From positions 1 through 64,000 of the forward strand of contig JADJDU010000011.1 in NCBI GenBank assembly GCA_016702505.1: 64,000 nt of DNA. The letters are read 5' to 3'. The stretch comes from Microthrixaceae bacterium (lineage in GTDB: Bacteria; Actinomycetota; Acidimicrobiia; Acidimicrobiales; Iamiaceae). Positions 1 through 8,362 of this stretch are shown here, one piece after another. Each line of letters opens with the position of its first letter. Positions within the stretch are counted from its first letter, which is position 1. Under the pieces are notes generated by a model, which saw only the letters and a program-made list of their open reading frames with translations, made no database searches and had not been told where the DNA came from. Position numbers and translations under genes: made by a program.

Positions 1-529
1 CACCGGGGATGTGGCGCAGGATCCACTCGACTTGGGGCAAGAACCCCATGTCTGCCATTCGGTCGGCCTCGTCGAGAACCACAACTCCTACGTCGACGAG
101 ATCGACCTCTTTGCGATCGATCAGGTCGATCATTCGCCCGGGTGTGGCTGCCACCACCTCGACGCCATCTTGGAGCTCTCGGATCTGACGCTCGATGTCG
201 GCACCGCCGTACACGGCTGCCACCGTGATATCTCGCGCTTGGCCGATCAGACCCAGCTCATCTTTGACCTGGGTGGCCAACTCTCGGGTTGGTACCAAGA
301 TCAGTGCCCGTGGCCGCCGAGCCTCGGCCTTCTTGACAGCCTGGAGAACCGGCAGCCCGAAGGCGAGCGTCTTGCCCGACCCGGTCTTGGCCTTGCCACA
401 GACGTCCCGGCCAGCAAGCGCATCGGCGATGGTCAGTTCCTGGATGGCGAAGGCGGTGGTGATTCCTCGGGCCGCTAAGGCTGCGACTAGGTCGGGGGCG
501 ACGCCGAGTGCGTCGAACGAGGTGGTCAT
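1..529 (-). CDS. DEAD-box RNA helicase, N-terminal part (runs off window)
   Basis: ATP-dependent RNA helicase of the DEAD-box family, which remodels RNA duplexes in the cytoplasm. Reading down from the ATG at 529, the first 176 residues show the Q motif region (AFAIQELTIADAL, Q30), Walker A AKTGSGKT (about 47-54), the PTREL motif Ia, TPGR motif Ib and the DEAD motif in VVVLDEADRM. The frame is still open at base 1, so the second RecA domain and C-terminal tail lie outside the window. The start is clear because the family's N-terminal FDALGV sequence follows the ATG directly. The paralogue (RhlE, DeaD or CsdA type) cannot be decided without the C terminus. Confidence 0.93.
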   Translation of the reverse strand, partial: MTTSFDALGVAPDLVAALAARGITTAFAIQELTIADALAGRDVCGKAKTGSGKTLAFGLPVLQAVKKAEARRPRALILVPTRELATQVKDELGLIGQARDITVAAVYGGADIERQIRELQDGVEVVAATPGRMIDLIDRKEVDLVDVGVVVLDEADRMADMGFLPQVEWILRHIPG

Positions 530-800
530 GGTCTGAGCTCCGATGGCGTCTGCGGCTGGAGGGTCCGGCCTCCGGCGTCAGGCTTCGAGCACGCATTGGA
601 AGTAGACCCACGGGGCCGCCCGGAAACGAGGGTGGGCGCCGCCCCGTCTCACCAGGGTACCGTGCCGAACCTCACCGCCTGAGATCGCCACGCCCGATGC
701 GCACCTGACTCGGCACTACCCTCGGCTGGCGACATGTGCGAACCCACCAAGGCGACGGGGCTCGAAGGACCCACTCGTCCACCCCTCGACGCGAACGACC

Positions 801-1634
801 ATGGTTGACCTGCTCGACGAGGCGTTGGCCCAGACCGCCACATGGCCCGCGGCCAACGTGTCGGCCGCGGTTGTGGCTCCTGACGGGCCCATCGCCACCG
901 TTGGCGACCTGGACCACCGCTTCGCGCTCGCCTCGGTGACCAAACCGCTCGCCGCGCTGGGCTGCCTCATCGCCGTCGAGGAAGGCACCTTGGACCTAGA
1001 CGAGCCAGCCGTTCCCGATGAGGCTCGAGATGTGACGGTCCGACACCTTCTAGCCCATGCCGGCGGATATGGGTTCGATACCGGTCTGCTCCAACCACCG
1101 GGACGCACCCGGATCTACTCGAACACCGGGTTCGACGCGCTGGCCAATCACCTGACGGCACGGGCCGGAATACCCGCCACCGAATACGTCACCGAAGCGG
1201 TATTCGTCGCGTTGGACATGCGGTCCACAGATTTGCGTCTGGACTCGCTGGCATACGGGGCCACCTCGACGGTCAGTGACATGATCAGAACTGCTCAGGA
1301 ACTGATGCGACCGACCTTGGTACACACTGAAACGCTCCACTCTGCTCGGTCGGTCCAGTTCCCCGGGCTGGACGGCGTACTTCCCGGGTTCGGACGCCAG
1401 ACCCCCAACGACTGGGGACTCGGGTTCGAGATCCGTGGTCACAAATCTCCGCACTGGACCGGGTCGGCCAACGCGCCATCGACGTTCGGCCACTTCGGAG
1501 CGGCCGGCACCTTCATCTGGGTAGATCCGAACCTGGACCATGCCCTCGTCGTGCTGACCGACGAGCCGTTCGGCCCCTGGGCTCGCCACCGGTGGCCCGA
1601 GCTGAACGACGCGGTGGTGTCAGCACTGTCCTGA
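801..1634 (+). CDS. Serine hydrolase of the beta-lactamase / PBP-like fold
   Basis: A 277-residue protein of the class C beta-lactamase / D-alanyl-D-alanine carboxypeptidase / esterase superfamily. The SxxK catalytic motif is SVTK (Ser45, Lys48), the second motif is YSN (106-108), and HFGAAG near residue 230 fits the third (HxG) motif. At about 280 residues it is shorter than most class C members (350-400) and has no signal peptide, so it is probably a cytoplasmic esterase or peptidase rather than an antibiotic resistance enzyme. The ATG at 801 is followed at once by the expected N-terminal helix. It stands alone, convergent with the kinase-like gene that follows. The substrate cannot be inferred. 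Confidence 0.85.
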   Translation: MVDLLDEALAQTATWPAANVSAAVVAPDGPIATVGDLDHRFALASVTKPLAALGCLIAVEEGTLDLDEPAVPDEARDVTVRHLLAHAGGYGFDTGLLQPPGRTRIYSNTGFDALANHLTARAGIPATEYVTEAVFVALDMRSTDLRLDSLAYGATSTVSDMIRTAQELMRPTLVHTETLHSARSVQFPGLDGVLPGFGRQTPNDWGLGFEIRGHKSPHWTGSANAPSTFGHFGAAGTFIWVDPNLDHALVVLTDEPFGPWARHRWPELNDAVVSALS

Positions 1635-1673
1635 CACCGAAAGACCCGATCGTGACCGGACCGCTGGCAACGG

Positions 1674-2678
1674 TCAGAAGTCGTGGACGACCTCTCCGTT
1701 GAAACGATCCAGATACGAGCTACCTCGCAAGACGTTGGTCAACCGCCGGTAGGGGTGATGGCGGTGCAGGTTGCGCAGGGTGTCGCTGGGTGGGTACGCC
1801 AACATCTCCCGCACGTCCCACGCCACGCTGTACACCCGGGATCGGTCGAACTGGCGCGGATGTGCGAACAGCTCGGGGTAGTCCTCGGCCAACCACCACG
1901 GGACCTCGGCGTAGTCCTCGGGGCGGGTACGGGCCTCGTAATCGGGGGCCACGTGCAGTTGGGGCAGGCTGACGAAGCGGAGCAGCACGTCTAGATCGAG
2001 ATCGGCTGGGGCGGGGCGGGCGAACTCGAAGTCCAACATGGCCGCGATGTCGGTCCCGTTCCACATGATGTTCTCGAAGGTCAGGTCGCCGTGAACGATG
2101 GTCGAGGAATCGAACGGGTCGAGCGCCGAACAGATCGAGGTGACCAGGTCGGCCGCTTCGCCCATGACCGCAGGATCGACGTTGGGAAGGCGAGCCGCCT
2201 CGTCGATCGATTCCAACAGCCGGGTGACGGCCTGGGCCCCGGTCGGAGCCGAGTCCAAGAGCTGAGGCACCGAGCCAAGACCGTCGAGACGAGGACAGAT
2301 GGTGGAGTGGATCACCTTCAGCCGGTCGGCGAGCTGGGACACGGCTCGGCGTCGCTGCTGCATGGTCATGTTGGGCCACGCCCGACTCAACGGAACGCCG
2401 GGGATCCGTTCCAGGATCAGCCAGTCGCTACCGATCTCTCCGCCGTGTTGAACGATCGGCGGATACCCGACCTCGGACGGCAGGACTTGGGACAACACCG
2501 CCTCGCGGTACAGGCGGGGGCTGGCATCTCGGTTAACCCGGACCACGTAGCTACCGGTGAACCACACCTCGTTGGTGACGCTGTCGGCTCGGACCAGACC
2601 ATCTGACGGCAACCCGACCTCGGCGAGGGCGCGCACGGCCCGCGCCCGGGCCAGGCCCGTCGACATGGCTGAGGTCAT
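1674..2678 (-). CDS. Aminoglycoside phosphotransferase-family kinase
   Basis: APH/choline-kinase-fold small-molecule kinase, 334 residues from the ATG at 2678. The catalytic loop is VHGDLTFENIMW (Brenner-type HxDxxxxN) and the metal-binding Asp is in MLDFEFARPAPADLD. A glycine-poor N-terminal nucleotide loop (NEVWFTGSYVVRVNR) is recognisable. An upstream TTG at 2717 would add 13 residues, but it would put the palindrome at 2702-2714 inside the gene, so the ATG at 2678 (or the one at 2666) is preferred. It lies downstream of, but separated by a hairpin from, the acyl-CoA dehydrogenase gene. The substrate is unknown; resistance, choline or a metabolite are all possible for this fold. Confidence 0.83.
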   Translation of the reverse strand: MTSAMSTGLARARAVRALAEVGLPSDGLVRADSVTNEVWFTGSYVVRVNRDASPRLYREAVLSQVLPSEVGYPPIVQHGGEIGSDWLILERIPGVPLSRAWPNMTMQQRRRAVSQLADRLKVIHSTICPRLDGLGSVPQLLDSAPTGAQAVTRLLESIDEAARLPNVDPAVMGEAADLVTSICSALDPFDSSTIVHGDLTFENIMWNGTDIAAMLDFEFARPAPADLDLDVLLRFVSLPQLHVAPDYEARTRPEDYAEVPWWLAEDYPELFAHPRQFDRSRVYSVAWDVREMLAYPPSDTLRNLHRHHPYRRLTNVLRGSSYLDRFNGEVVHDF

Positions 2679-2701
2679 GGCCTCCGAGACTTGGTATTTC
2701 T

Positions 2702-2714
2702 GCACTGTCAGTGC
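2702..2714. promoter_or_regulatory. Palindrome GCACTG-T-CAGTGC upstream of the kinase gene
   Basis: A perfect inverted repeat with 6-bp arms around one central base, ending 24 bp before the preferred ATG at 2678. Its position fits an operator for a dimeric repressor. The cognate regulator is not visible in the window. Confidence 0.4.
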
Positions 2715-2826
2715 CAATCGGCAGGCATCAGGCCGAACTGAGGACCGCCCGCCCTAAACCCGGTTCCGGATCTAGGGTTCGACTCCGACGGCAACGTGGA
2801 CCTTCCACGCCGAGGTTCAGTTCACC

Positions 2827-2873
2827 ACCAAAGGCGCGCGCGGTGAGGCGAAGCTCTCGCGCGCGCCTTTGGT
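2827..2873 (-). terminator. 16-bp perfect hairpin behind the acyl-CoA dehydrogenase gene
   Basis: Arms 2827-2842 (ACCAAAGGCGCGCGCG) and 2858-2873 pair perfectly around a 15-nt loop, starting 15 bp past the stop codon of the minus-strand dehydrogenase gene. There is no U tract, as is common for actinobacterial terminators. It separates that gene from the kinase gene further along the same strand. Confidence 0.7.
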
Positions 2874-2888
2874 CGGACCTCCTGGCGA

Positions 2889-4679
2889 CTAGAACTGGTC
2901 GGCGGTCAACGCGAACAGGTCGGTCTTGCCGGCCTTGACCGGTGCCACCAGCCCGTGGACCTGGGGTAGCAGGTGTTCGGCGAAGAAGCGGGCCGACACC
3001 AACTTGGCCCGGGCCTGGTCGGCGCCAGAGGTGCCTTCTCCCACCGACACCGCGGCCAGGGCCTGCTGAGCCATCAGCCAGCCGGCCACAGTGGTGGCGA
3101 AGAGCCGCTGGTAGGGCGTGGCGGCCGAGAGAGCCTGAACCGGATCAGCGAGCCCCTCGGAGAGGATCCAGTTGGTGGCGTCTTCCAGCGCGTCGAGGGC
3201 GGCAGCCAACTCCCGGGCCACGGGAACCAGCTGATCGTTCCCGGCCAGGTCACCCAACGTAGAACGCATGCGGGCCAACTGGTCCTGGTAAACACCGCCA
3301 GCACGCATGGGCAGCTTGCGTCCCACCAGGTCCATGGCCTGAATGCCATTGGTTCCTTCGTAGATCTGGGTGATCTTGGCGTCCCGGTAGTGCTGGGCCG
3401 CACCGGTCTCCTCGATGAACCCCATGCCACCGTGCACCTGGATGCCGATCGAGGTGACGGTCTCGGCCACGTCGGTGCAGTAGCTCTTGGTGAGCGGGAT
3501 CAGCAGGTCGACCATCTCCTGGGCCTCCGTGCGGGTGGCCTCGTCGGCGCCGTGGCGGGCGATGTCGATCTGCTCGGCAACCTTGTAGCAAAGGGCGCGC
3601 ATCGAGTCTGTGTACGACCTCATGGTCAGGAGCTGACGGCGAACATCGGGGTGCTCGATGATGAAGGATTTCTCGCCGCGGACCGCTCCGGGGGCATAGC
3701 CCTGCTTGCGCTCCTTGGCGTAGGCGAGGGCTTGCTGGTAGCTCCGCTCGGCCAGACCCAAGCCTTCGACACCGACCCCCAGGCGGGCGTTGTTCATCAT
3801 GGTGAACATGTAGCGCATGCCCGCGTTCTCCTCGCCGACGAGGAAGCCCACCGCGCCATCGGAGTTGTCGCCGTAGGCCAACACGCAGGTCGGGCTGGCC
3901 CGGATGCCCATCTTGTGCTCGACCGACACCACGTGGACGTCGTTGCGTTCGCCAAGCGATCCGTCGTCGTTGACCATGAACTTGGGCACGATGAACAGCG
4001 AGATCCCCTTGGTCCCGGCGGGAGCATCTGGGGTGCGGGCCAGGACGAGGTGGACGATGTTGTCGGTGAAGGAGTGCTCACCGAAGGTGATGAAGATCTT
4101 CTGGCCGCTGATCAGGTAGCTGCCGTCACCGGCAGGCACCGCCTTGGCCCGCAGCGCGCCCACGTCTGAACCGGCGTCGGGTTCGGTGAGGTTCATGGTG
4201 CCCGTCCACTCGCCCGACACCATCTTGAGCAGGTAGGTCTCCTTCTGCTCCTCACTTCCGTGGTGCAAGATCGCGTCGATGGCACCCTGGGTGAGCAGTG
4301 GAGCCATGGCCAGCGCCATGTTGGCGCTGTTGAGCATCTCCTGCATCACGATGCCCACGATCCACGGGAAGCCGCCGCCGCCGTAGGCCTCCTCGAAGGG
4401 AACCGCTCCCCACCCGGCATCGCGGTAAGCCTGGTAGGCCTCCTTGTGCCCGGTGGCAGTCCGAACGGTGTCTCCCTCTACATGGCTGCCCTCGTTGTCT
4501 CCCGCCGCGTTGGTAGGAGCCCAGACGTCGGCCATTAGCCGCCCGAACTCTTCTAGGACACCGTCGACCGACTCCCGGTCGACGCCGGAGTAGGCGTCGA
4601 GCGCGGTGAGGCCTGCGATCGGCGTGATGTGGTCGAGCAGGAAGGCGATGTCGCTCAGTGGCGGGGTGTAGTCGGACAT
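2889..4679 (-). CDS. Acyl-CoA dehydrogenase (FadE5/long type)
   Basis: FAD-dependent dehydrogenase that introduces the alpha-beta double bond into acyl-CoA during beta-oxidation. The 596-residue product has the long architecture: N-terminal helical domain, middle beta domain with MNLTEPDAGSDVG (FAD/substrate loop), and a C-terminal helical domain with the catalytic Glu in QIYEGTNGIQ. An extra roughly 150-residue C-terminal extension (DQLARMRSTLGDLAG onward) matches the long family. The frame stays open upstream to 5342, but that part is antisense to the response-regulator gene. The ATG at 4679 giving MSDYTPPLSD is the start. A TetR-type palindrome lies 43 bp upstream and a strong hairpin follows the stop. 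Confidence 0.93.
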   Translation of the reverse strand: MSDYTPPLSDIAFLLDHITPIAGLTALDAYSGVDRESVDGVLEEFGRLMADVWAPTNAAGDNEGSHVEGDTVRTATGHKEAYQAYRDAGWGAVPFEEAYGGGGFPWIVGIVMQEMLNSANMALAMAPLLTQGAIDAILHHGSEEQKETYLLKMVSGEWTGTMNLTEPDAGSDVGALRAKAVPAGDGSYLISGQKIFITFGEHSFTDNIVHLVLARTPDAPAGTKGISLFIVPKFMVNDDGSLGERNDVHVVSVEHKMGIRASPTCVLAYGDNSDGAVGFLVGEENAGMRYMFTMMNNARLGVGVEGLGLAERSYQQALAYAKERKQGYAPGAVRGEKSFIIEHPDVRRQLLTMRSYTDSMRALCYKVAEQIDIARHGADEATRTEAQEMVDLLIPLTKSYCTDVAETVTSIGIQVHGGMGFIEETGAAQHYRDAKITQIYEGTNGIQAMDLVGRKLPMRAGGVYQDQLARMRSTLGDLAGNDQLVPVARELAAALDALEDATNWILSEGLADPVQALSAATPYQRLFATTVAGWLMAQQALAAVSVGEGTSGADQARAKLVSARFFAEHLLPQVHGLVAPVKAGKTDLFALTADQF

Positions 4680-4721
4680 GGGGTTGACGCTAGAGCACCT
4701 CCCGGGGGCTGCCGCCACCCC

Positions 4722-4736
4722 CTGACGGTCCGTCAG
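4722..4736. promoter_or_regulatory. TetR-like operator CTGACGG-T-CCGTCAG
   Basis: Perfect 7-bp inverted repeat around one base, 43 bp upstream of the acyl-CoA dehydrogenase start. TGAC...GTCA palindromes of this type are often bound by TetR-family regulators of fatty-acid genes. No TetR gene is present nearby, so the regulator acts from elsewhere. Confidence 0.55.
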
Positions 4737-4877
4737 ATCCGTGCGATCCGGCCCTTTCAACGGCCTCGTTGCTCCCATGCTGACTTGGCCGAACAACGGG
4801 TCACGACCCCGCACCTGCAACTCGCCGGGAAGAAGGGTTGGCCTGAGCAACGCCGGGCCCGCCGGTACCCTGGCCCA

Positions 4878-5615
4878 ATGGCCCGGAAGATCCTTGTGAT
4901 AGAGGACGAACCTCTCATCGCCGACGCGGTGGCAGCCCGGCTGCGCACCGAGGGCCACGAGGTGCACACCGCACCAGACGGGCTGAGCGGACTGGCCCAA
5001 GCCGATTCCTGGCAGCCAGACCTGGTCATCTTGGACCTGATGCTGCCGGGGATGGACGGGCTGGAGGTGTGCCGAAGGATCCAGCGAGATCGACATGTTC
5101 CGGTTCTCATGTTGACCGCCCGCGACGACGAGACCGATCTGGTCGTGGGCTTGGCCGTGGGCGCCGACGACTACCTGACCAAGCCGTTCTCCATGCGAGA
5201 GCTCCAGGCTCGAGTCCAGGCCCTGTTCCGTCGGATAGATGCCCTGTCGGGCGCTCAACCGACGCGCACCATCACCCTCGACGACGGGATCGAGATCGAC
5301 GTCGAGGCCCGAAGGGTCCGAACCCACGGTGAACCGCTCCACCTGACCCCCACCGAATTCGACCTCCTCGTCTGTCTGGCCGAACGGCCGGGTCGGATAC
5401 TCACCCGTGAACAGCTTCTGGCCGACGTTTGGGGTTATCGCGACGGATCAGGCGCTCGCACCGTCGACTCTCACGTCCGGGCCTTGCGCCGCAAGCTCGG
5501 CGACGACGTGATCAGAACGGTCCACGGTGTGGGTTACGGCCTGGGAGATCAGCCCGACCAAGCCGAAGGTGCTGGCCGCGGCGCCACCGGGCCAGCACCG
5601 CCGACCCTGGGTTGA
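4878..5615 (+). CDS. OmpR/PhoB-family response regulator
   Basis: Two-component response regulator, 245 residues. The receiver domain (1-120) has the acidic pair E9/D10, the phosphoacceptor D53 in LVILDLMLPGMDG, and the switch Thr and Lys in MLTARDDE and DYLTKPF. A winged-helix DNA-binding domain (about 135-230) contains LTPTEFDLL, the wing sequence GSGARTVDSHVRALRRKLG and the family ending TVHGVGYGL. The ATG at 4878 is chosen because KILVIEDE follows immediately; the open frame upstream is antisense to the dehydrogenase gene. It stops 3 bp before the histidine kinase gene, so the two form an operon and a cognate pair. Confidence 0.95.
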   Translation: MARKILVIEDEPLIADAVAARLRTEGHEVHTAPDGLSGLAQADSWQPDLVILDLMLPGMDGLEVCRRIQRDRHVPVLMLTARDDETDLVVGLAVGADDYLTKPFSMRELQARVQALFRRIDALSGAQPTRTITLDDGIEIDVEARRVRTHGEPLHLTPTEFDLLVCLAERPGRILTREQLLADVWGYRDGSGARTVDSHVRALRRKLGDDVIRTVHGVGYGLGDQPDQAEGAGRGATGPAPPTLG

Positions 5616-5618
5616 GCC

Positions 5619-6617
5619 ATGGCCAGTCCCCTCAGCCAACTTCGCTCGATCAAGGTCAAGTTGTCGATCGTCATCGTGGCCGCGGTTGCGGTGACCCTTG
5701 CCGTCAACGAGCTGGGAATCGTGCTCAACTTCAGAGCCCAGTTTCGTGCTGGCGTGGCGGCGTTGATCGCCTTGGGGATGGTCCAGCTGCTCAGTCGTGG
5801 CATGACCTCACCGTTGCGGTCCATGGAACGGGCCGCCACGTCCATGGCCGCCGGCAACGTGGCCGAACGGATCGAGGTGTCCTCAGCCGATGAGGTGGGG
5901 CGCCTGGCCGACGCCTTCAACCACATGGCCCGAGAGCTGGCCGAGGTGGACCGCCAACGACGGGACCTGGTGGCCAACGTCTCCCACGAGCTCCGAACAC
6001 CCATCTCCGCCTTGAGAGCAACGTTGGAGAATGTGGTCGACGGGGTGGTCGAGCCTGATCCCACCCTGTTGAGGACCATGCTGGCTCAGACCGAAAGACT
6101 CCAGCGCCTGGTCACCCAGCTCCTCGATCTGAGTCGTCTGGAATCGGGTGGAACCCTGCTCCACCGGCTCCCGTTCCTGGTGGCCGCGATGCTCGAGGAT
6201 GTCGCCGACGAGGCGGCGTTGCACTCCCCCCGGATCGAGTTCAGGGTCGACGTACAGCCGATCGACCTGACTCTCGACGGCGATCCCGAGCGTCTCCACC
6301 AGGTGTTCGCCAACCTTGCCGACAACGCCGCTCGTTTCACCCCCGATGGCGGCGAGGTCGTGTTGACGGCACGGCTGGTTGAAGGCGCGGTGGTGATGGA
6401 GGTGCTCGACACCGGGCCGGGGATCCCACCGGAGGCAGCGTCACGGGTGTTCGAACGCTTCTACCGAACAGATGAGGCCAGGTCGGCCGACGAAGGGGGA
6501 TCCGGCTTGGGTCTCGCCATTGCCCGATGGATCGTCGAATTGCACGACGGCCGGATCCGGGCCGAGCAGCGCCACCCCAAGGGCTGTCGGATGGTGGTGG
6601 AACTGCCGTCTCGCTGA
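5619..6617 (+). CDS. Sensor histidine kinase
   Basis: Membrane histidine kinase, 332 residues, partner of the upstream response regulator. Two transmembrane helices (about 13-36 and 43-60) are joined by only a few residues, so there is almost no extracellular sensor. A HAMP domain (about 58-110, TSPLRSMERAATSMAAGN) follows, then the dimerisation/phosphoacceptor motif NVSHELRTPIS with H123, and a HATPase domain with the N box NLADNAARF and G boxes DTGPGIP and GSGLGLAIA. The very short loop suggests that it senses a signal within the membrane or through HAMP, or responds to a partner membrane protein. Regulated targets are not evident. Confidence 0.94.
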   Translation: MASPLSQLRSIKVKLSIVIVAAVAVTLAVNELGIVLNFRAQFRAGVAALIALGMVQLLSRGMTSPLRSMERAATSMAAGNVAERIEVSSADEVGRLADAFNHMARELAEVDRQRRDLVANVSHELRTPISALRATLENVVDGVVEPDPTLLRTMLAQTERLQRLVTQLLDLSRLESGGTLLHRLPFLVAAMLEDVADEAALHSPRIEFRVDVQPIDLTLDGDPERLHQVFANLADNAARFTPDGGEVVLTARLVEGAVVMEVLDTGPGIPPEAASRVFERFYRTDEARSADEGGSGLGLAIARWIVELHDGRIRAEQRHPKGCRMVVELPSR

Positions 6618-6664
6618 GGAGGCGAACGGATACGCGAGCCGACCCATCACCACGGCAGGGCTGG

Positions 6665-8326
6665 TCAGGATTCGTCGAGCAGGAGGTTCCGGGTCAGCAC
6701 CGGGTCAGAAGCCATCTCCTCGGGTGTCGCCGTGTCGGTGTGAAGGGTTCCGTCCCGGCTGAGCTGGGCGATGCTCCCCACACCCAACTGCACCGAGCCG
6801 ACCGGCCGATCCAGCGAGGCCGTGCCGCGCACCACGCTTACGAACACCGAGCCATCGGCTTCCACCACGGTCAAGGCGCTGGTCCCAGCCGGGATGCTCA
6901 GCGTGCCTGTGGTCAACGTGAGCAGAACCGGCTCGGCCCCGGCTGGCGAGGCGACCCAGCACCATCCAGCGTCCACCCGCAGGCCGATTGTCCCCCCGAG
7001 CCTCGACACCTCTCGCACCAGACCCGGAGCCAGCCTGATGCTGCCGACCTCGACCGCCACGGTCCCATCTGAGCGAACATCGAGGATGTCCATCCCAGCG
7101 ATGGCGGGCGGAGACGGTACGCCCACAGCCCCAAGGTCCACCGCTGATGAGGGGTCGAGCGTGGTCGACATGTCGTCGGGTTCGACCGAAGGATGACCTG
7201 TCGGGGCGGGCACCGGGTTCCCGAACAACGAACGCCGGGCGGTGGGAGTGGTCATGGGCCCAGACGGTGCCGGCGGCATCGAACCAACCGACTCAGGCCC
7301 TTCGGCCGGGGCGGCGGCCGGTGTGGCTACATGTGAATCCTCGCCACGGAGCGAACCGTCCGAGATTCGGAAGCGCTTCCCGATCGGCCGGCTCGGAATG
7401 GGCTCGATGCCCTTGGGTTGGGGCGGAACAACGTCGAAGACATCGGACGGTGGCGGTATCCGGGCAGGTGGCAGGTCCGGGCTCGCTACTGGTTCGATGG
7501 GTGGGGACACACCCCAGTCCGCGGGGCTGGAACCGATCAGCGGTTCGGCCGGCTCTACCCCCAGGTCCGAGGCATCGAATACGTCATAGGGCGGCGGGGC
7601 CGAGTCGGCAGGATCTACACCGGCATCACCGTCACCGCCCACCCCCAGTCCAAGGGCATCGAAGGAGCCCCCACCCAAGGAGAGGTCACCAGCACTGACC
7701 GAACCATGCTCGACGGCCTGACCAGACGCTTCGCCCCCGTCCGGAACGATCACCTCCCCCGGCGAGAGACGTTCCTCATGTGCTGGTGGTTCCGGTGGGA
7801 TCAGACCGATCGACAGGTCGGGGTGCCACAGCTCGCTTGGCCGTTCCCGATGTGGCTCGGGCCGGTGGTCGGGGGCCGGTTGAACCCGAGATGGTCGAGC
7901 TTCGTCGACCTCTGCCGTTTCGGAATCCCGCGGGGTGTTACCCGACGCTCCGATGCCGACTTCGGTGACTTCTGGTGGCTCGATGTGGTGGCCTTGCTCG
8001 CCCTCCCCGTCTGGTTCTGGTTCTGTGGCGTCAGGAACTTCGGAGGGATCGATGGAGATCGAGCCGGAAGGATCAACCTCCCGCATTGATTCGGCCGAAT
8101 CGGGCCGTTCGATGTGGGGACGTTCATCCAGGCCGGCCGCATGGTCGCCAAGCGCATCGGTCCTGATGTCAGCCAGTTCTCCCAGCCATTCGTCTCGGGC
8201 CCGACGCCTGAACACCCCGAGCGGAGAGAGCGCACCCCCAACGAACAGGGCGAGGGTTCCAGGCTTCACCTTCACCTCATCGGCCCGAACCGAGAGTTCG
8301 TAAGGACCACGGAAACTCCACCCCAC
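6665..8326 (-). CDS. Proline/acidic-rich protein with C-terminal FecR-like beta domain
   Basis: Unrecognised 553-residue protein read from the GTG at 8326, 36 bp divergent from mutM. Residues of about 20-40 are hydrophobic (TLALFVGGALSPLGVF) and may anchor it. A long low-complexity stretch rich in Pro, Glu, Asp and Ser (about 60-400) is probably disordered. The last 140 residues form a regular beta pattern (GTLSIPAGTSALTVVEADG, then GVGSIAQLSRDG) like the FecR sandwich that presents a GxV...AG repeat. The frame stays open to 8584, but that would run antisense through mutM, so the GTG is preferred. An opposite-strand frame covers 7418-8089 without any family signature. Function unknown; the FecR call is by pattern only. 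Confidence 0.6.
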   Translation of the reverse strand: MGWSFRGPYELSVRADEVKVKPGTLALFVGGALSPLGVFRRRARDEWLGELADIRTDALGDHAAGLDERPHIERPDSAESMREVDPSGSISIDPSEVPDATEPEPDGEGEQGHHIEPPEVTEVGIGASGNTPRDSETAEVDEARPSRVQPAPDHRPEPHRERPSELWHPDLSIGLIPPEPPAHEERLSPGEVIVPDGGEASGQAVEHGSVSAGDLSLGGGSFDALGLGVGGDGDAGVDPADSAPPPYDVFDASDLGVEPAEPLIGSSPADWGVSPPIEPVASPDLPPARIPPPSDVFDVVPPQPKGIEPIPSRPIGKRFRISDGSLRGEDSHVATPAAAPAEGPESVGSMPPAPSGPMTTPTARRSLFGNPVPAPTGHPSVEPDDMSTTLDPSSAVDLGAVGVPSPPAIAGMDILDVRSDGTVAVEVGSIRLAPGLVREVSRLGGTIGLRVDAGWCWVASPAGAEPVLLTLTTGTLSIPAGTSALTVVEADGSVFVSVVRGTASLDRPVGSVQLGVGSIAQLSRDGTLHTDTATPEEMASDPVLTRNLLLDES

Positions 8327-8362
8327 ACCGATCGCGTCCGCCCGGTCGCTACCCTGCCAGCC

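Noticed and set aside
4680..5342. N-terminal extension of the acyl-CoA dehydrogenase frame
   Set aside because: It has no homology, lies antisense to the response-regulator gene, and MSDYTPPLSD at 4679 is a normal dehydrogenase start.
7418..8089. Plus-strand open frame of 223 codons
   Set aside because: No family pattern; the minus-strand frame shows a coherent membrane/acidic/FecR-like layout, though this is the least certain choice in the window.
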